A DNA stretch of 64,000 nucleotides from Fistularia commersonii (lineage: Eukaryota; Chordata; Actinopteri; Syngnathiformes; Fistulariidae): NCBI GenBank assembly GCA_037954325.1, contig JBBMNZ010000001.1, positions 18,868,258 through 18,932,257 on the forward strand, read 5' to 3'. Made by a program: the position numbers and the translations under genes. Position 1 is the first letter of the stretch. Every line of letters starts with the position of its first letter. Positions 50,767-64,000 of the stretch are shown piece by piece. Under the pieces are notes generated by a model. That model was not told the origin of the DNA and searched no databases. It saw nothing but the letters and a program-made list of their open reading frames with translations.

Positions 50767-53700
50767 TCACTCCTTACTGAGACAATGTCCCCACATCACC
50801 TTGGGTTGTTCATCCATCGCTGCAGAAATAAGTGGCTGGGAGATGGTGGGCAAGGGCAGGGGAGGGGCAGGCCGACCATCTTTGGAGATACTCCCACCTT
50901 TAAGGGGGACTGTAGGAGGTAGATTAGGCAGAGGCTCATGAAGTTGGTACAGCGGCGGGAGGTAGGGTATGTAGTGAGGCTGGAGGTCGTGCTGGTAATA
51001 AACATGCTGGGACCCGACAGGGGCCAACCACATTGCATAGGGGGGGGCTTGTTGGACGTCTACCAGGGCAGATTGACTGGTGTACGATGCGCATTCAACA
51101 AGGACCTCAGGCTCAGACACATTGCACCTGATGGGCTGGTAGTCCAGGTTGTCATAGCTGCTGGGAAGAGATTCCGGGGTGGGTGGGCCATCTGAGGAGG
51201 GCGCAGGGTCACTCAGCGAGGAGACTCCAGAGCTGGTGCTCCCGGACAGGGTAGGATTACTGCCATCCACTGTGTAGCGAGGATTGGTGAGCAAGGCAGG
51301 TATAGGATGGAGGAGGGGCTGAAGAGAGAGGGAGAGAGAACAGGGTTTTTAATAAGTAGATGAGATTCTATTATCAAAAATAAAATCGAAATGAACAAGG
51401 GGTTAATAGAAAAACGCAAAAACCTGAAAAGTAAGAGAACATGATACATAAATATTAAAGGAAATGTGAGATGATGCTCATAACATTGAATCTTGACAAG
51501 GATTTAAGATGTAAATTCCCTTTCTAGATAGTAAAAACACTAAAATCACAGTGATACGTCTGAAGTTACCATATGGGGTTTCACATTAAATGAGCCGTGA
51601 CTAAAATTTCACAACCCAATGGTCTCAATTAAACAAAAACATGAAACATTTGAATTCACTAAATACAACATACTCAATTTAGTTTTGACACCATACATTT
51701 ACCTCTTGTGACTACGTGACCCCAAGCCTGAGGCAGACTGTCAAAAACAAATTGGCTGAACTGTTTGAACATGGTCTACTGCTGCAGCAGAGCAAGGAAG
51801 TAAATAATGCCAAGAACTTCCATTGAAATAAACCCTTTAAATCACATGGAGAATCTGAACCTGTCCCCAAAGAGAAGAGCAGGGGATTGAACCCTAAACC
51901 ACAAGACAAATACAACAAGTGAGAAATAAATGAGCAATTTATCCGATATTGCAATCTCAGTTTACTTCACTTGGCTTAAAGAGGTCGTGAGATATAACGT
52001 GGAACACAAATGATCAGAAAATGGTGCATTTCTGGCAAATATAAAAACATAGATGAAGGACCCTGGTTCGATTCTATGTGGAGTTTACATGTACTCCCCG
52101 TGTCTGTTTGGGTTTCCTGACGGGTTCTCGGGATTACTCCCACAGTCCAAAAACATGCAGCAGATTAATTGGTGAGTGAGTGAATGGTTGTTTGTCTTTT
52201 TGTGGCCCTGCGATTGACTGGTGACCAATCCAGGGTTTACCCCGACTCTCGCCCGATGACAACTGGGATAGGCTCCAGCATCCCCCGCCACCCTGAGTGC
52301 AGGATAAGCGGCATAAGATGGATGGATGGATGGATGGATGGATAAAAACGTAGCCATTAATATTCAGTGTAGGTTGGGGATATTAGGTTAGTAGAATCTA
52401 CTGGTAAAAATTGTATCTGTAATAAAAGATCAAAAAAATCTTGAATGGATGTCAGTCTGAATGTTTTTCCAAACAGTGAATTCAAGATCCTATTTTTAAA
52501 GATTGCTGATACAAAACTGATATTTTTGGAATTTAAAACCTTGCTTTTTTTTACCACTGCATACCACTGTCACATATATTGATGCCATCAGTAAATTTAC
52601 TATAAATGTGATGAAAAGTATCCAAGGAAAAAAAATCATTCATTCACACGGCGAGGACAATGAGGCATAGGAGGAGGAGAGGAGAAGGAAAAGGTGGGTA
52701 CCTTTCTGAAGGAGCGCGCAGGGAGAGCTGGAGGGAGGTCACTGACCTGCTGCTGGAAAACCTCAAAGTGCATTGACAGGTGTTGGCCTACAGGGGAAAC
52801 ACAGCAGGGCCGATAACAAGCCCCGTCGGAGAGAGAGAGAGGAGGGGGGCAACAGAAGGGCAGGATAAAAGAGGATGGGATACAGGAAGGGGCAGGGTCA
52901 AACTGTCTTTGGAAAAATACTATTATTTTTATCATTATTATTAAAGATTACACTGCTGTGATTTCACTAGTATCCCAGGCGAAATTCAAAAGTCTTTGGG
53001 GTCCAGACCACAATCATGGAAGTAAGGAATGGTTTTCAAGTGATACATAATTCAAGATTTTCAAAATCTTACAAGTAAAATCCCTAATTAAGTCTCAAAT
53101 TTAATAAAATGTGGCATTTTAATTAATCTTTCCTCATGGATGAAAACAAAATGAACTGCGGTATGTTGTTTGTCATTAAAATTATTAGATGTTACCTTAT
53201 CATAATAATATGAAATCAAAATGACTATGGTTTAGAATACAGTTAAATTATAGCTACATTATGATACAAATATTATTATGGTAAATCAGCTGACCACCAC
53301 ATGTGTTGTTCATTCATCCCTTCATGACAGTAGTGGTGGGTTGGCTAGAAAAGGCAAGAACACAAAAAAAACATTCACACTCACATGCATGTCCCGATTA
53401 GGGTGCACTTCTTTGTTCATTGATGTTCTTTCGTGCAGCAACAGTAGGCTTACGGTATGGTCAAGGTGTGGTTATGGCACAATTAAGTAGGCTATTGGTC
53501 ATAGAAATGTTGCGGTGTGAGACCTCGGATTCCTCGTTCCGTGTAGGTTTCCATCAAAAAATAAAATTCCTGTGACCAGACCAACAAAAGCAAAATGTGC
53601 GCCCATGTTTTCCAAACAATCCCTGTGCCCGAAGACACGTGCATTTGACACATGTGACCTAAAGTATACAGCCACAGAGCAAGCTATCATATTTGTTCAG

Positions 53701-56700
53701 CTGGAAAAGGAAGATATCCACTGATTCAGCACAACAGGGTTATGCAGCTTACACAGTGCAGCAAGTCCCTTTTACTATTTATTCAAAACAAATGTCACAT
53801 CTAACATACTGGGAAAAAAGACAGGAAAACTCTTCATCTTTTTCAGTTTGCATCCACTGACAGTTCCAGCTTATAAGATGAAATATTCATCCGTGTGCAG
53901 ACGGAAGAATAATAAAATGTACAAACAAAATTCACTGAGGACCTGAAACGATTGTTAAGTATTCACACCGTTTGGATTTATGATACTGGATATGTAACTG
54001 CTGGGGCAATGACAGGCATAAACACGATGCTGATTTATGGAGACATGTCAAGGCCATAATGCATGTGTGGCACCCAGGACTATTTTGATAATTGGATTGG
54101 TATTGTTGGATATGGAGACACCCCCCAACATTTTTTGTTTTGTGCGTATATTGTTTTTGTTTTGATTTCAGATGGCACTCACCCACACTATGCTGGAAAT
54201 GTTTGAATTGACGCTGTTGTAGTTCTTGGTAGTGACACAACAGCGGGTGACTGACTGCTCAAGCCTCGCGCACCAACAGCGGTTGTCGGCGCCTGGCTTC
54301 CAGCAGTCATTCGCCGCTCTGACTAAAACATATTAACTTGTGTATTCCAGGAATAAATCACATGTGACACACTAGTTTCTACCTCCGTATGTAACACATG
54401 TTCTACCGAACACATATCGGATGCACCTACACAGTTAGGAGAAAAAGTGGTGAACATTAACACATGTTGAATAAATTGTGAGGTCAGAGCATGTTGGATA
54501 CGTGATAAAAAATGCAATGTTTTGTTCATTAAATGTGCAGGAGAGCCCTTCTGAAAATAAAGGAAGCAGCGGAGGACATTAAGAGAACATTAAGAAATTT
54601 ATGTGACACCAATTGAATACACATGTAAGGTGACCCCTGGGTGACCCGAAAATGAACTTGCAGGCAGGGGACTCAATAAGGTCTATCAAGAAAGCATTTT
54701 AAAGTTGCTGAGCTGTTACCAAAATGTGTATTCATGACTTGCAAAGGCTTCAGAAAAAGAACATTGTTGACTCCACTATTGCCAGGAAACAGGGGAAGTC
54801 CTGTATGTGAGGGACATAGGGGGTTATGATATAAAAGGATGTGGACATTAGGTGGAATATCAGCTTCTTCTGGAACCGTTTCTGTTGTATGTCTTGTTTG
54901 TAAGAAAAAAAACTGCATCAAACGCGGACTGTCTCCAGTGGTACATCAAGCATGTGTTTGAAGTATTTTTGAAAAGATCCTATAATCTTAACAGTTTAAA
55001 ACTCAATAAAAGTTGCCCCAGATCTTGATTGTCATTTTATCATTTTATATATATCTCTGGCTGTTTTTTTTAGGGATGGAAACTTTTGATGAAATTTCAG
55101 GGAACTTGATTTAGACTGACGCAAAGCCCCAAGAAAGGAGAGTGTCTGAGAGAACACACATCTGATTGTTAAATGTCTTTGGTAAGAAGATTCCAGCCCA
55201 AAAGAAAAGAAACAAAAAGCATACACAACCAGAAAAACAGCTAAACAAAATCTGTGAAGTCATACCAGGAACGGCATTGCGTGGAGGGACTGGCGGTGCT
55301 CTGACACCACCAACATGAGTAGTGAGTGAGGGGAGTGCTTCTCTGTTGCCGCTGTCCAAACTCCAACTGCTTGGCGTTGTCAGGACTGGACCGGAATGAA
55401 GGATGAGATTGCAAAAAATGTTAAAAAAAAACCTACATCCATGACATGCTAAAAAAAGGTTGCTGTCCTACCTTTGTCCATGACAGACAAATTGGGGTCA
55501 CTGCATGGTTTACAGGGTCCAATCACCTGATGGAAGAGTGTCTTCTGGAGGGTCAACAACTGGGCACCAAGAGAATTAACAACAAGGGAAAGAGAATCAT
55601 TAAGATATTGCACTGGGACGGTCACTCCTGTGGTGTTCCTTGACAAGTTTGAGGCTTGGGGTGTTCAGAGCTTCCTATGATAACGTTCAATGTAATTATA
55701 ACACTCTGGAGGGGTGATATCAGAATCAAAATCAGAAAAACTTTAGTGAACCCCGAGGAAAGTGTTGCATGTCGTAAAAAGTCAGCTTGCTAATGAATTG
55801 GTAATTTTTCTATCAACATGACGAATTTAATTTATTTTCAATTTACAAAAAATATTTATCTATATCTATTTCTGACAATGATGAATTACATACCATGCAA
55901 GAATGCATGAAGCTGATTTAAACTAATGATAGTCATGATTTCGCACAAACATTTGACCGTGCAGATGGTAGAACATATGTTTAATGACAAATATGATGAA
56001 AAAATCATAACTAAGGTACACAATAAACAATGAAATCATGACACCATCCAGTGGACCAGGGAGTTAGGAATTAGGATTGTGTACATGGGAAAAGTCTATC
56101 GTAAGTCTAACTGAGAAGAAATTCTGAGAAGGATCAATAGCTTTTGGACACCGGGATCATGAACTTTACTGGGCCCATAAGGTTTGTTGTATGGTCTGGG
56201 GTAAAAGGCACATCCATGTTGCATCATAAATGGCCAAGAATGAAAATTTTGTTGTAACATCTTGCTTTTAAGATGGCATCTCTTCCAGACACTCACATCA
56301 GAGTTCAATAAAATGACGGAAAAACCATATGCTGCTGATTTCACAGAGACTCGTTTAAAAGAAACTAGAGAGACGATCCCTCCCTAAAGAAAGTGTGGGT
56401 CACCAAGACCCTGTGCTGGTTCACCTGAAAAGTTGCCTGACGGAAGAACAGGATAACATGACTTGAGACATAGTAGCATTTCAGATTTTGTTCTTTGAGA
56501 AAAGGAGTCACCATATCATAAGTACAGCTAGCAAAAAAATGCAAAAAAAAATGTTTTTAAATAAAAAAAGGAAAAAATTTCAGCATTCTGCTTTTTCACT
56601 TTCAACACTTTTCAGCCTTGATTTCTCTAAGACATATCAGTAGAACCAATATTAACTCGTTTCAGAGATGCCACCTGCAGTGGCATGCCATGATAGTGTG

Positions 56701-58673
56701 ATGCCTTTTCTGTGGACGAAAAGGAAATATCCCATCAGAAAATGTCACTCCTTACCTGTCCATTATCGGGGATGTTGACATACATGGCATTACTTGGCTG
56801 CTCACTGCTTGTCGGAAGCAGTAGCAGCATTTCCTGGTTGTGTCTGTACTTGTCTGGCAGAGAAGGCGACCCGACTGCAAAAAAACAGACTCAGATGAGT
56901 GTTTCTAACGGGTCGACGAACTAAAATTAAAGACACTCGGATATCCTCACCTCTTATTGTTGAGGCGGTGGAGTGTATCATCTGGGAGGGCGCTGAATGG
57001 ATCGAACTAAGACCGGCGGAGAACGGACTTGCCTGCAACCACCAAGTTGACGCATTACATGTGAGGATGTGTTGATCAAGTTGTAACAGTTATATATGTC
57101 ATGAAAAAAAAAACTATTGATATGGAAATAAAATTGTGTTGTACCGAATAATCACAGCTCTAACCACCGGGCTGCCTCACACATGAGGCAGATGTGGTCA
57201 TGCGCTGTTGTATTAAAACATCATTGTGATTTTGTCACACAATATTACAAGTGTTTTCTTGTTCAAAGTGTTATATTGGGTTCAACCGATCCAATTTGAA
57301 TCCAACACCTCACCAACAAAGCCACGACAAGTTGAAACAAATCCACACGCAAATTGAATGTGTCTACGACAAAAAAATGATCAGACATCCGAATACATTT
57401 CACAGGATGCTCAAGTGCATCAGGTTTTGTCACATTCACCATTCAGGAAAAGGAAAATAATTAGATAAACTTTACCATTTTGTTTTCAAATTTTAGAATA
57501 TATCAGATACAAAAGACCACAGTGGTGATTAAGACTCAAAAGCATTTGTTATGCTTGTCTCATGCCCATCTTCACGCAACCAGAGAGCTGAGTATTCTCT
57601 TTGATCACCATTTTGTTTGTTTGCCCTGCCCTCGAAAACAAGCAGAATCTCAGTCATTCCCTGTGGTGCATTACTTACTTCTGATATCCCGGCTGAGAGT
57701 GAATTTGAGTTTTCAAGTAACTGTATTCTAAACCATAGTCATTTTGATTTCATAACTGACCTGCATATGACAGAGGTCCTCATTCTCTATAACATTGCCA
57801 TCGGCCAGGATGAGGAGGTTTCCAAGGTTGACAGCCTCACTGGATGTTTGAGAGGGGAGACGAGTCAATAAACTGGATGGATAGCAATCTAGCAGTAAGA
57901 TGACGGTGTAAACCAGATTCCTTGAGTGTACACATACATTTGAACAATTTTACTTGGCGAACAATTCTTTACTTTTATCCCAAATTTGCTCATTATGCTT
58001 TTGACACTGACTGCTCCGAGAATTATAGAAAAATAAAAAATATAGTATTATTCACCATATTAAGATTAGTAGGACTTAAGTGAAATGACAAAAGAAAAAA
58101 AGAGTGCTAAACAAGCGCAAGCGTATTAGACAAAGAGAAACTAAACCCTTGAAATAAAGGATTTATTCTAAAATAAGGCTACAAGGGACACAAATAGCGT
58201 GTGTGTATGTGTGACCTTTGTCCATGCAATAGGTTATGAGGACTGTGGGCAGTCAGGATCCCTCTTGAAGTGTTTGGTCCTGAGGCGGTTTTGTCTAAAC
58301 TCGGGAGACCCTGAAATACAACCAAGACACACAAACTTTGTGACAGAAGAAGGGTCAAGATTGAAGATCAGATGTCAGACAGAATTCTTTAGTAAAAATT
58401 ACTAACAAAAGAATTTCCATTCGAATATCTATAGTTTTTATTGACTGCAAAAAATGTGTTGTATAATAATAATTTCCCTTATTATATCATAGACAGAACA
58501 CAACAAGTATCGGTCTCAGCAGCTGCTGGACCGGGTTTTGGTTCTAGTGCCATATTCAGAAAGCCCTGCCCTTCCTAATTTCAAAACACTGCTCCCTGGT
58601 TGGCTTATTAAGAAACAGCAGTGATCACGATGTTTGAAGCACAGCTGATATGTGATTAGTGACTATGTTTATA

Positions 58674-58716
<43 letters not shown>

Positions 58717-61700
58717 ATCCACACTCATGAACGCATGCGCACACTCACGTGACACAGGCTGCTCCTCATCGTCTGGAACTGATCAATCAGTTTCTTGTGC
58801 AGGGGTCGCATTTCTGGGTGCACAAGCTTCTCATGGACTGCCAGACCAACACCCAAGATGTGAACCTACAGAAATCCGTTTTCACAAAACAGCTCCATCA
58901 CCGCAGCAACGTGTCAACACTGGAACATGCTACTTGTTCAATCTAGAGGGTTTCTTGTAAAAGATTCTACAAGAAAGTTTGTGAATTATGTTCACAAACA
59001 AGACTCTCCTTTAGCAACTTTTTCTCATATATATATTTGTCTGTGAACTTGCAAAAACAAACCAAAAAAAGGAGATGTTTTTATTGACAAACTCCACTCC
59101 ACATAAGCAACTGCGTGAACTCCACAAGTTACTGCAGAGACGACCTACCTGTTCTTGCATTAAGTCTTTGAGCTTCGTGATCTTCTCCGTGTCATGAGGA
59201 TGGCTGCTGATGTAATCCTTGTCAAAGAATGCCTAGTGATCAAAGGGACACACGAGCAGAAGAAAATAAATAACAGCATGAAACTTAAATAAAGTTATAG
59301 ATTTAACTTTTGTTGCTGCATCGGGAGCTCTCAGTCCCACCTCCTGATATCTGGCAACGCCTCCATTGACAGCGGCATCGATGACCCCGTTGAGAGTCAT
59401 ACTGAGTAGGTTGATATTGTTGTTCAGCTGCTTATGTTGATACTGGCTGATGAGAGTCTGCAGCTCCTGGTTCTTGTTCTCCACCACAGAGATGGCATTT
59501 TCCAGTGGACTCACCTCAACCTGAAAAACCGAGGGATGTCACAGACAAGGAGCCAAGAAGATGGCAGTGAAAAAAAGATGAGATTAGGAGGTGTCCAGAA
59601 ATGAGCCCATGGCTCTGCAGAGGACCAGGCCTCCTTCTTGGACTCACCAGCTCTCTCTTTTCCACCTCGAACCAACGGGAGATTCCAGGAAGAGGGTGAA
59701 TGAGGAACAGAGTCGTCCTCTCGACCCACAGACTCTGAAACAGCAGCCAGTCACTCCATTAGTCTGACTCATGTCCAGATGTCAAGAAAATCAAGTGCAG
59801 ATGTTGAATCTTTATTGAACATCGGGCTATGACCTAGATGATATTCAACTCCAGACATCCTGGATGACCAGATGAATTAGGAGAATAATTCACCCTCTCA
59901 CCTTGAACTCATTTTCACGGTCTTTGGTTCCTTTGTGAAATGGACGGTCGTAACGGAATCGCCGCACGTTGTTGACTCTGTAGAAGCTTTTGATACGGTC
60001 AGGGACTCTATCCATCTGAAGGACCCCGATGTTGTCTGGAACTGGTGTCACAGCATAAATTTGAAGGTCTGATCCAAGGAGGTCAAAGGTCAAAGAAAGA
60101 CTAACTGTGGAATGGAAAATTTACTTTGCTGAAGTACAGAAAAACAATATCAGAGTCTGTAAAAGGGGGCAATCAATATGCCCACACCTGCCCGGCGATT
60201 CTTACCGGGGGCAACTCCAGAATAAAAAAAAAAGTTCAGCCCCTCTTGAGAGGCCTAGTTTCAGACCCCACACTGTGCGTCGAGGTAAATCTGATTATAT
60301 CTTATCAGAATCTCTCAGCCTCACGCACCAGCTCGGGCTCCTTCCCCCGCCAGAGAGGTGACAATCCATGTTACAAGAGCCAGCTTCTGCAGCTGAGGCT
60401 CGGACCACCAAGGTCCCTCGCTCCGGCTACCGCCTGGGTCACACTACACCCCCTCCGTGAGCTGCCACCTTACTGTGGTGGAGGGGTTTGCACGTCCCAG
60501 TGATCCTGGGAGCTATGTTGTGGACCCTGAAAGGGTCACCCATGGCAAACAGGTCCCAGGTGAGGGACCAGACGACATGTGGCTCAGAAGACACGTTTTT
60601 CCCCCAAGAGAATGAGAACATGAGGATATAATGTTCTTGATATATATAAAACATTTCTAAATCATGGGAATTTCTCAAGTACTCTAAAATGTGAAAATAT
60701 TTGATCTTATAACATTTCAAGCATGATCTAGGGATTTGGGAAACATTAGCAATATTCTGGGAACAGTTAGGGAAAAGTAAATTATATAATTTGTTTCAAG
60801 TCTTTGCATAACGCCCCCAATGATCATTGATGACTACTTAGGACATTGTCAGAAAACTGAGGTGGACATTTTAGGAAATGCTTTTGATGTGTTGTTCAAG
60901 GGTACACTGCGCATCACTCTGCAGGATGGCTTCATCTGGTTGGTTGGGATGTTGCATGGCAATAGCCTGAGGAAATTCTCCGAGCATCCTTTGCTGGAAG
61001 GCCTCAAGCCGTTCGTAGTCATGGCCACGACAAACAAACTCTTTGTTCTGGTGAAAACAGTGAAACATGTGACAGTTTAAATAAATTACAAGTACAAGAT
61101 TTGTGCAGAAACATTTGTGTAAGTCATACAATTACACACAAACTGGACTGAACTGGTCACAACTGAGCAAGTCAGCCTCTTATCAAGGGTGTGTCACATC
61201 AACCTGAAAGACAGCAAATAGAAAGTGGGAACTCACTCTGAGGAAAAAGGGGAACTTCCGGCCATAAAATCCCACCCTGAAGAACTCAGGCTCTGGTCGT
61301 TGCTGCTCGATGATGTGGTCGTAATAGGACGCCTCCATTTTCTACACACCAAGATGAAGATGGGAACACACCTTTATTACTGTCAGACCGTCCTTTTTAA
61401 TTATTCTATATTTATCCCAGATCAGTGATGAAAAAGAAATCAAATGTGGTGAAATCCAGATTTACTCAAAGCGACAACTGTTATGCACTTGGCATGTGTA
61501 ACTGATGTGGTAACATGTTCTGCTGATGTAGCTCTTAACAACATGGATAACATTTGAGTGGCTGTTCATGTCGGCTTCATGTGAACAGGATAAGTAAAAT
61601 CGTTTCTATTCACTAACACTATTTCAACACACTCCATGTTTTTGTTTTTGACTTATATTTTATGATGTGAAATGATGCATGTCTGCAGCTTACCCGGATC

Positions 61701-63514
61701 CAGCTGAGACTCTGGTAGTCGTACAATGATTCATACTGTAAAGCCAGCTGTCTGCAGAGAGGGATCCCGTACTCCCAACACTGAAGACAAACACGCATGC
61801 ATGCACGCACGCACACACACACACACACACACGTACACACGCACACAGTCCAATCTGTTGATCTTTTGGGATTTTTTTGAGAGAAAATAGCAGCTTGAAT
61901 AATCCAATCTCAGAGCGGTTCAAATAATCGAAGCATGTTTTCTCATAACAAGAATGGCTGTGACATTTTTTCCTGATAATAATGAGATACTTAAACATGT
62001 GACTTTGCAGCTTTGCAACCATGTGAGGTCAGCCACGATGTGAAATTATGGCAGCCATCACTCGACCAAAAAGAAAAAATAAGATTGCAAAGCACATTTG
62101 TGTTAACTACATCACTATGTGAAGAATGGAGTCAGAAAAACTCCCTCCATTTATTGAACCCACCTTTCCTTTGTTGAAGTAGTGGACCACCTTGCGGCAC
62201 AGCGCCTCCTTGCGGTGAAACTCGGACTGAGCAGGATAATGTAGGAATTCTTTTAGCAGACGTTCATCCCAGTGAAGCAACTCGCAGTACAGCAACAAGG
62301 TGAATGCAGCCTCTGTAATTCAGAAATATAGCTTTCAAATGCAACATGTTTGCGTCTTTCTGTTCCTTTGTGCCTCAGCGCAAGTTGTACCTGTGTAATT
62401 TTCGGCCTGAACATGCATGTCACACAGTTTGTGGATGTAGCGTATATACATCTCTTCCTTGTTGATCTCTGACTTGTAAAAGTTCTAAAAAAAAAAAAGG
62501 TAGAAAAATGATAACAGCACATAAACAGAGCAGCACCAGGTTATGTAGTGCGCTAAATTTGATATAGGTTTGCTTTTTCATGAAAAAACAAATGCTAACA
62601 CTTAATAACTGTATCCTACCAGCAGGTTGACGGTACAGCCGATCTTCTTGTTTTCTGTTTCATCTCCCTTCATACAGCCTCTGGAGAAGAGATGAAAAAA
62701 TTCATTAAAAACAAGACGACCTCATTCACTAAAGAACCGATGGATCAAGTGATGCTTTTTCACAGTTGGGACGACTGAAAAATATTTTTCAGCGGGGCTA
62801 GTATAAGTTTATAATTGATTGGCTTCAGAATCTATATATTGTACATAATATAATTTTCCATTTTTTTATATAATAATATGTGTATGTTTGATGGAATATC
62901 GTGCCCATGATTCTTCATTATGTGTAAATGCATGTGGTGCTTTGCTGTCCTTGGTGCTTCTGGCCCAGATTCTCATTGTACATGAGGACTGGTTCTCAAA
63001 TTACTAATCTTCTTGAATAAAGGTTTTTATTATATGATTATTTTTACCTTTTTTACAGTATTGAAAAGGCGGCATATAATGACCCTTTCCCAAAAGTCAT
63101 GAGCTCATATTATTATTTTCACAAAGCCTAAGTATTACATTTGGCCTGTTTTAATCAGTTAGGGTGAAAAAGCAGCGTCGCCCATCTCTAGAACCTACTC
63201 CACTGCGACTGGCCAGCTTCAAATACCCTGAAAATGTCTCACCTCTTACTTTAGAGGATGGGATTGAGTTCACTGGGGTGGATGAAGAGATAAACACATG
63301 GGAAGTTCTACTTTTGACACCATATTGAATGGAAAACCTACAGACAGCTGATAACTGAGACTGGAAACAGGTCTCAAAAGTGGCACATGTTGCTGAAAAA
63401 TGTATTGTGCAGTATTACCGATAGTCCAGCAGTCGTTCCATGAGACGTGTTACTGAGGTGACAAAGGAGATGCCTGTCTCTCTCCATGTCTCCTGTTCAA
63501 TCTTCTCCAATAGA
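50767..63514 (-). CDS. dock3: Dedicator of cytokinesis 3 (Rac exchange factor), 3' part
   Basis: DOCK3 is an atypical exchange factor that activates Rac through its DHR2 domain. Exons in order: 63514-63419, 62680-62620, 62484-62391, 62312-62164, 61780-61694, 61341-61237, 61047-60906, 60068-59902, 59734-59648, 59520-59341, 59232-59149, 58865-58749, 58310-58216, 57872-57761, 57032-56951, 56874-56756, 55544-55472, 55385-55266, 52787-52702, 51318-50767. All phases join into 868 codons plus stop; upstream exons lie beyond 64000. DHR2 spans exons 1-12 of this set, with LLEKIEQETWRETGISF, RMDRV-like YRVNNVRRFRYDRPFHKG and the catalytic-loop valine in DAAVNGG. The tail is Ser/Pro-rich and matches DOCK3 at SAPSQMI, CKPCSDPNLSV and LPPALPAR. 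It ends with proline-rich APPLPLP, an SH3-ligand type. Exon 58310-58216 is the least certain. The exon at 55385-55266 resembles DOCK4. Confidence 0.9.
52075..52345 (+). repeat. Teleost SINE/LINE-tail repeat ending in GGAT units
   Basis: The segment includes 'gtactccccgtgtctgtttgggttt', 'cccacagtccaaaaacatgcag', 'gactggtgaccaatccagggt' and 'gataggctccagcatccccc'. It ends in a TGGA/GGAT tetranucleotide run (52319-52342). It is one of the commonest repeats in teleosts. It lies in the large dock3 intron before the last two exons, in antisense orientation. A fragment of the same text is at 29.17-29.22 kb. Confidence 0.8.
55715..55790 (+). repeat. Short dispersed repeat fragment in dock3 intron
   Basis: The text 'atcagaatcaaaatcagaaaaactttagtgaaccccgaggaaagtgttgca' is a diverged copy of a teleost repeat whose consensus reads roughly 'cagaatcagaa...ctttattgatcccc'. 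It is related to the fragment at 39.13-39.22 kb. Confidence 0.55.
58676..58715 (+). repeat. TG dinucleotide repeat
   Basis: About 20 TG units lie in a dock3 intron, only about 35 bases past the end of the exon at 58865-58749, so close to its splice donor. Confidence 0.95.
60240..60610 (+). repeat. LINE 5'-region fragment in dock3 intron
   Basis: From about 60450, 'ccttactgtggtggaggggtttgcacgtcc', 'ctgggagctatgttgtgg' and 'cccatggcaaacaggtcccaggtgagggaccagac' form the 5' untranslated region of a common fish non-LTR element. It is probably the family whose coding relics lie at 26.0-26.45 and 48.3-49.0 kb. It is antisense to dock3. No coding part is attached. Confidence 0.6.
61799..61848 (+). 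repeat. Degenerate CA/CG-rich dinucleotide repeat
   Basis: Mixed ACGC and ACAC units in a dock3 intron, just upstream (on the minus strand) of the exon at 61780-61694. It begins about 20 bases from that acceptor. Confidence 0.85.
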
Positions 63515-64000
63515 CTTTAAGAAAAAAAAATAAAATAAATTCAACAACTGCTCATGTTGAGGAAGTCAGATTCAGAAACATTTTCATTTACCGAAGATTC
63601 CCTCTTCTAGAAAAATTAGAATCTGTGATGCTTCCTTGCGATAGAAAAGAGGTCATTGGAGAATCAGTCACTGCACCTCAGTCAAGTTCAAAAGGCCGGC
63701 CTTTTCTGACTAGGAGGGACAGAGCAATGGGGGCCAAAGGTGCAAAAGATTTATCACAAGTCAGCAAATACTCTTAACTGGGGGTGCTTGTAGTGTCCAA
63801 TTCTGAGTAAGGGTCTTGGAAATGTCCGAAGAACATGACTTAGGTCTATCTTACAAAGGTTCCTCACCAATCCTACTCTAAACATTTTCTAGAAGTAGTT
63901 TCTTACAAACTGAACAATTAAACATCTCATGCTTTGACATGAAAACACAACTTCTCTGTTATGGGTTTATTCAGTCCTCCAAAGTTTCAGGCCTTAGTTT

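Overview
This window looks like teleost fish genomic DNA. It is AT-rich and rich in dinucleotide repeats. Its genes have many short exons with GT-AG introns and encode vertebrate-type proteins. It also carries a typical fish set of decayed non-LTR retrotransposons, including elements with a restriction-like endonuclease, and short repeats ending in GGAT-like runs. I could not identify the species.

Three host genes can be modelled, all on the minus strand and head to tail. Read 5' to 3' along that strand they are dock3 (3' part only, 63.5-50.8 kb, 20 exons, cut by the window edge), cdc25b (39.9-32.7 kb, 15 coding exons, 580 aa) and ap5s1 (26.7-23.2 kb, 3 exons, 201 aa). Every exon junction was checked for splice signals and reading phase, and all three models stay open throughout. 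The cdc25b-ap5s1 neighbourhood is the one known from human 20p13, whereas dock3 lies on human 3p21, as does CDC25A.

The window falls into four parts. (1) 1-23 kb has no recognisable host gene. It holds AT-rich, possibly conserved non-coding DNA, two decayed endonuclease-type non-LTR elements, a Tigger-like transposase fragment, and two strong CTCF-type motifs that face each other about 12 kb apart. (2) 23-27 kb is ap5s1, with a 154-bp alternating purine-pyrimidine tract and two oppositely oriented LINE relics in its introns. (3) 27-40.4 kb holds another endonuclease-type LINE relic, a CpG-rich promoter-like patch at about 29.6-30.25 kb with no evident gene, and cdc25b with its CCAAT-bearing promoter. 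(4) 40.4-64 kb is a transposon-rich spacer followed by dock3.

The three genes do not form a known pathway: a cell-cycle phosphatase, a late-endosomal adaptor subunit and a Rac exchange factor. I found no convincing new multi-gene system. The most interesting points are regulatory or gene-structural: the facing CTCF motifs, the orphan CpG-rich promoter, a CLEAR-like palindrome at ap5s1, a changed 14-3-3 site and an in-frame intronic extension in cdc25b, and a dock3 exon that resembles DOCK4.
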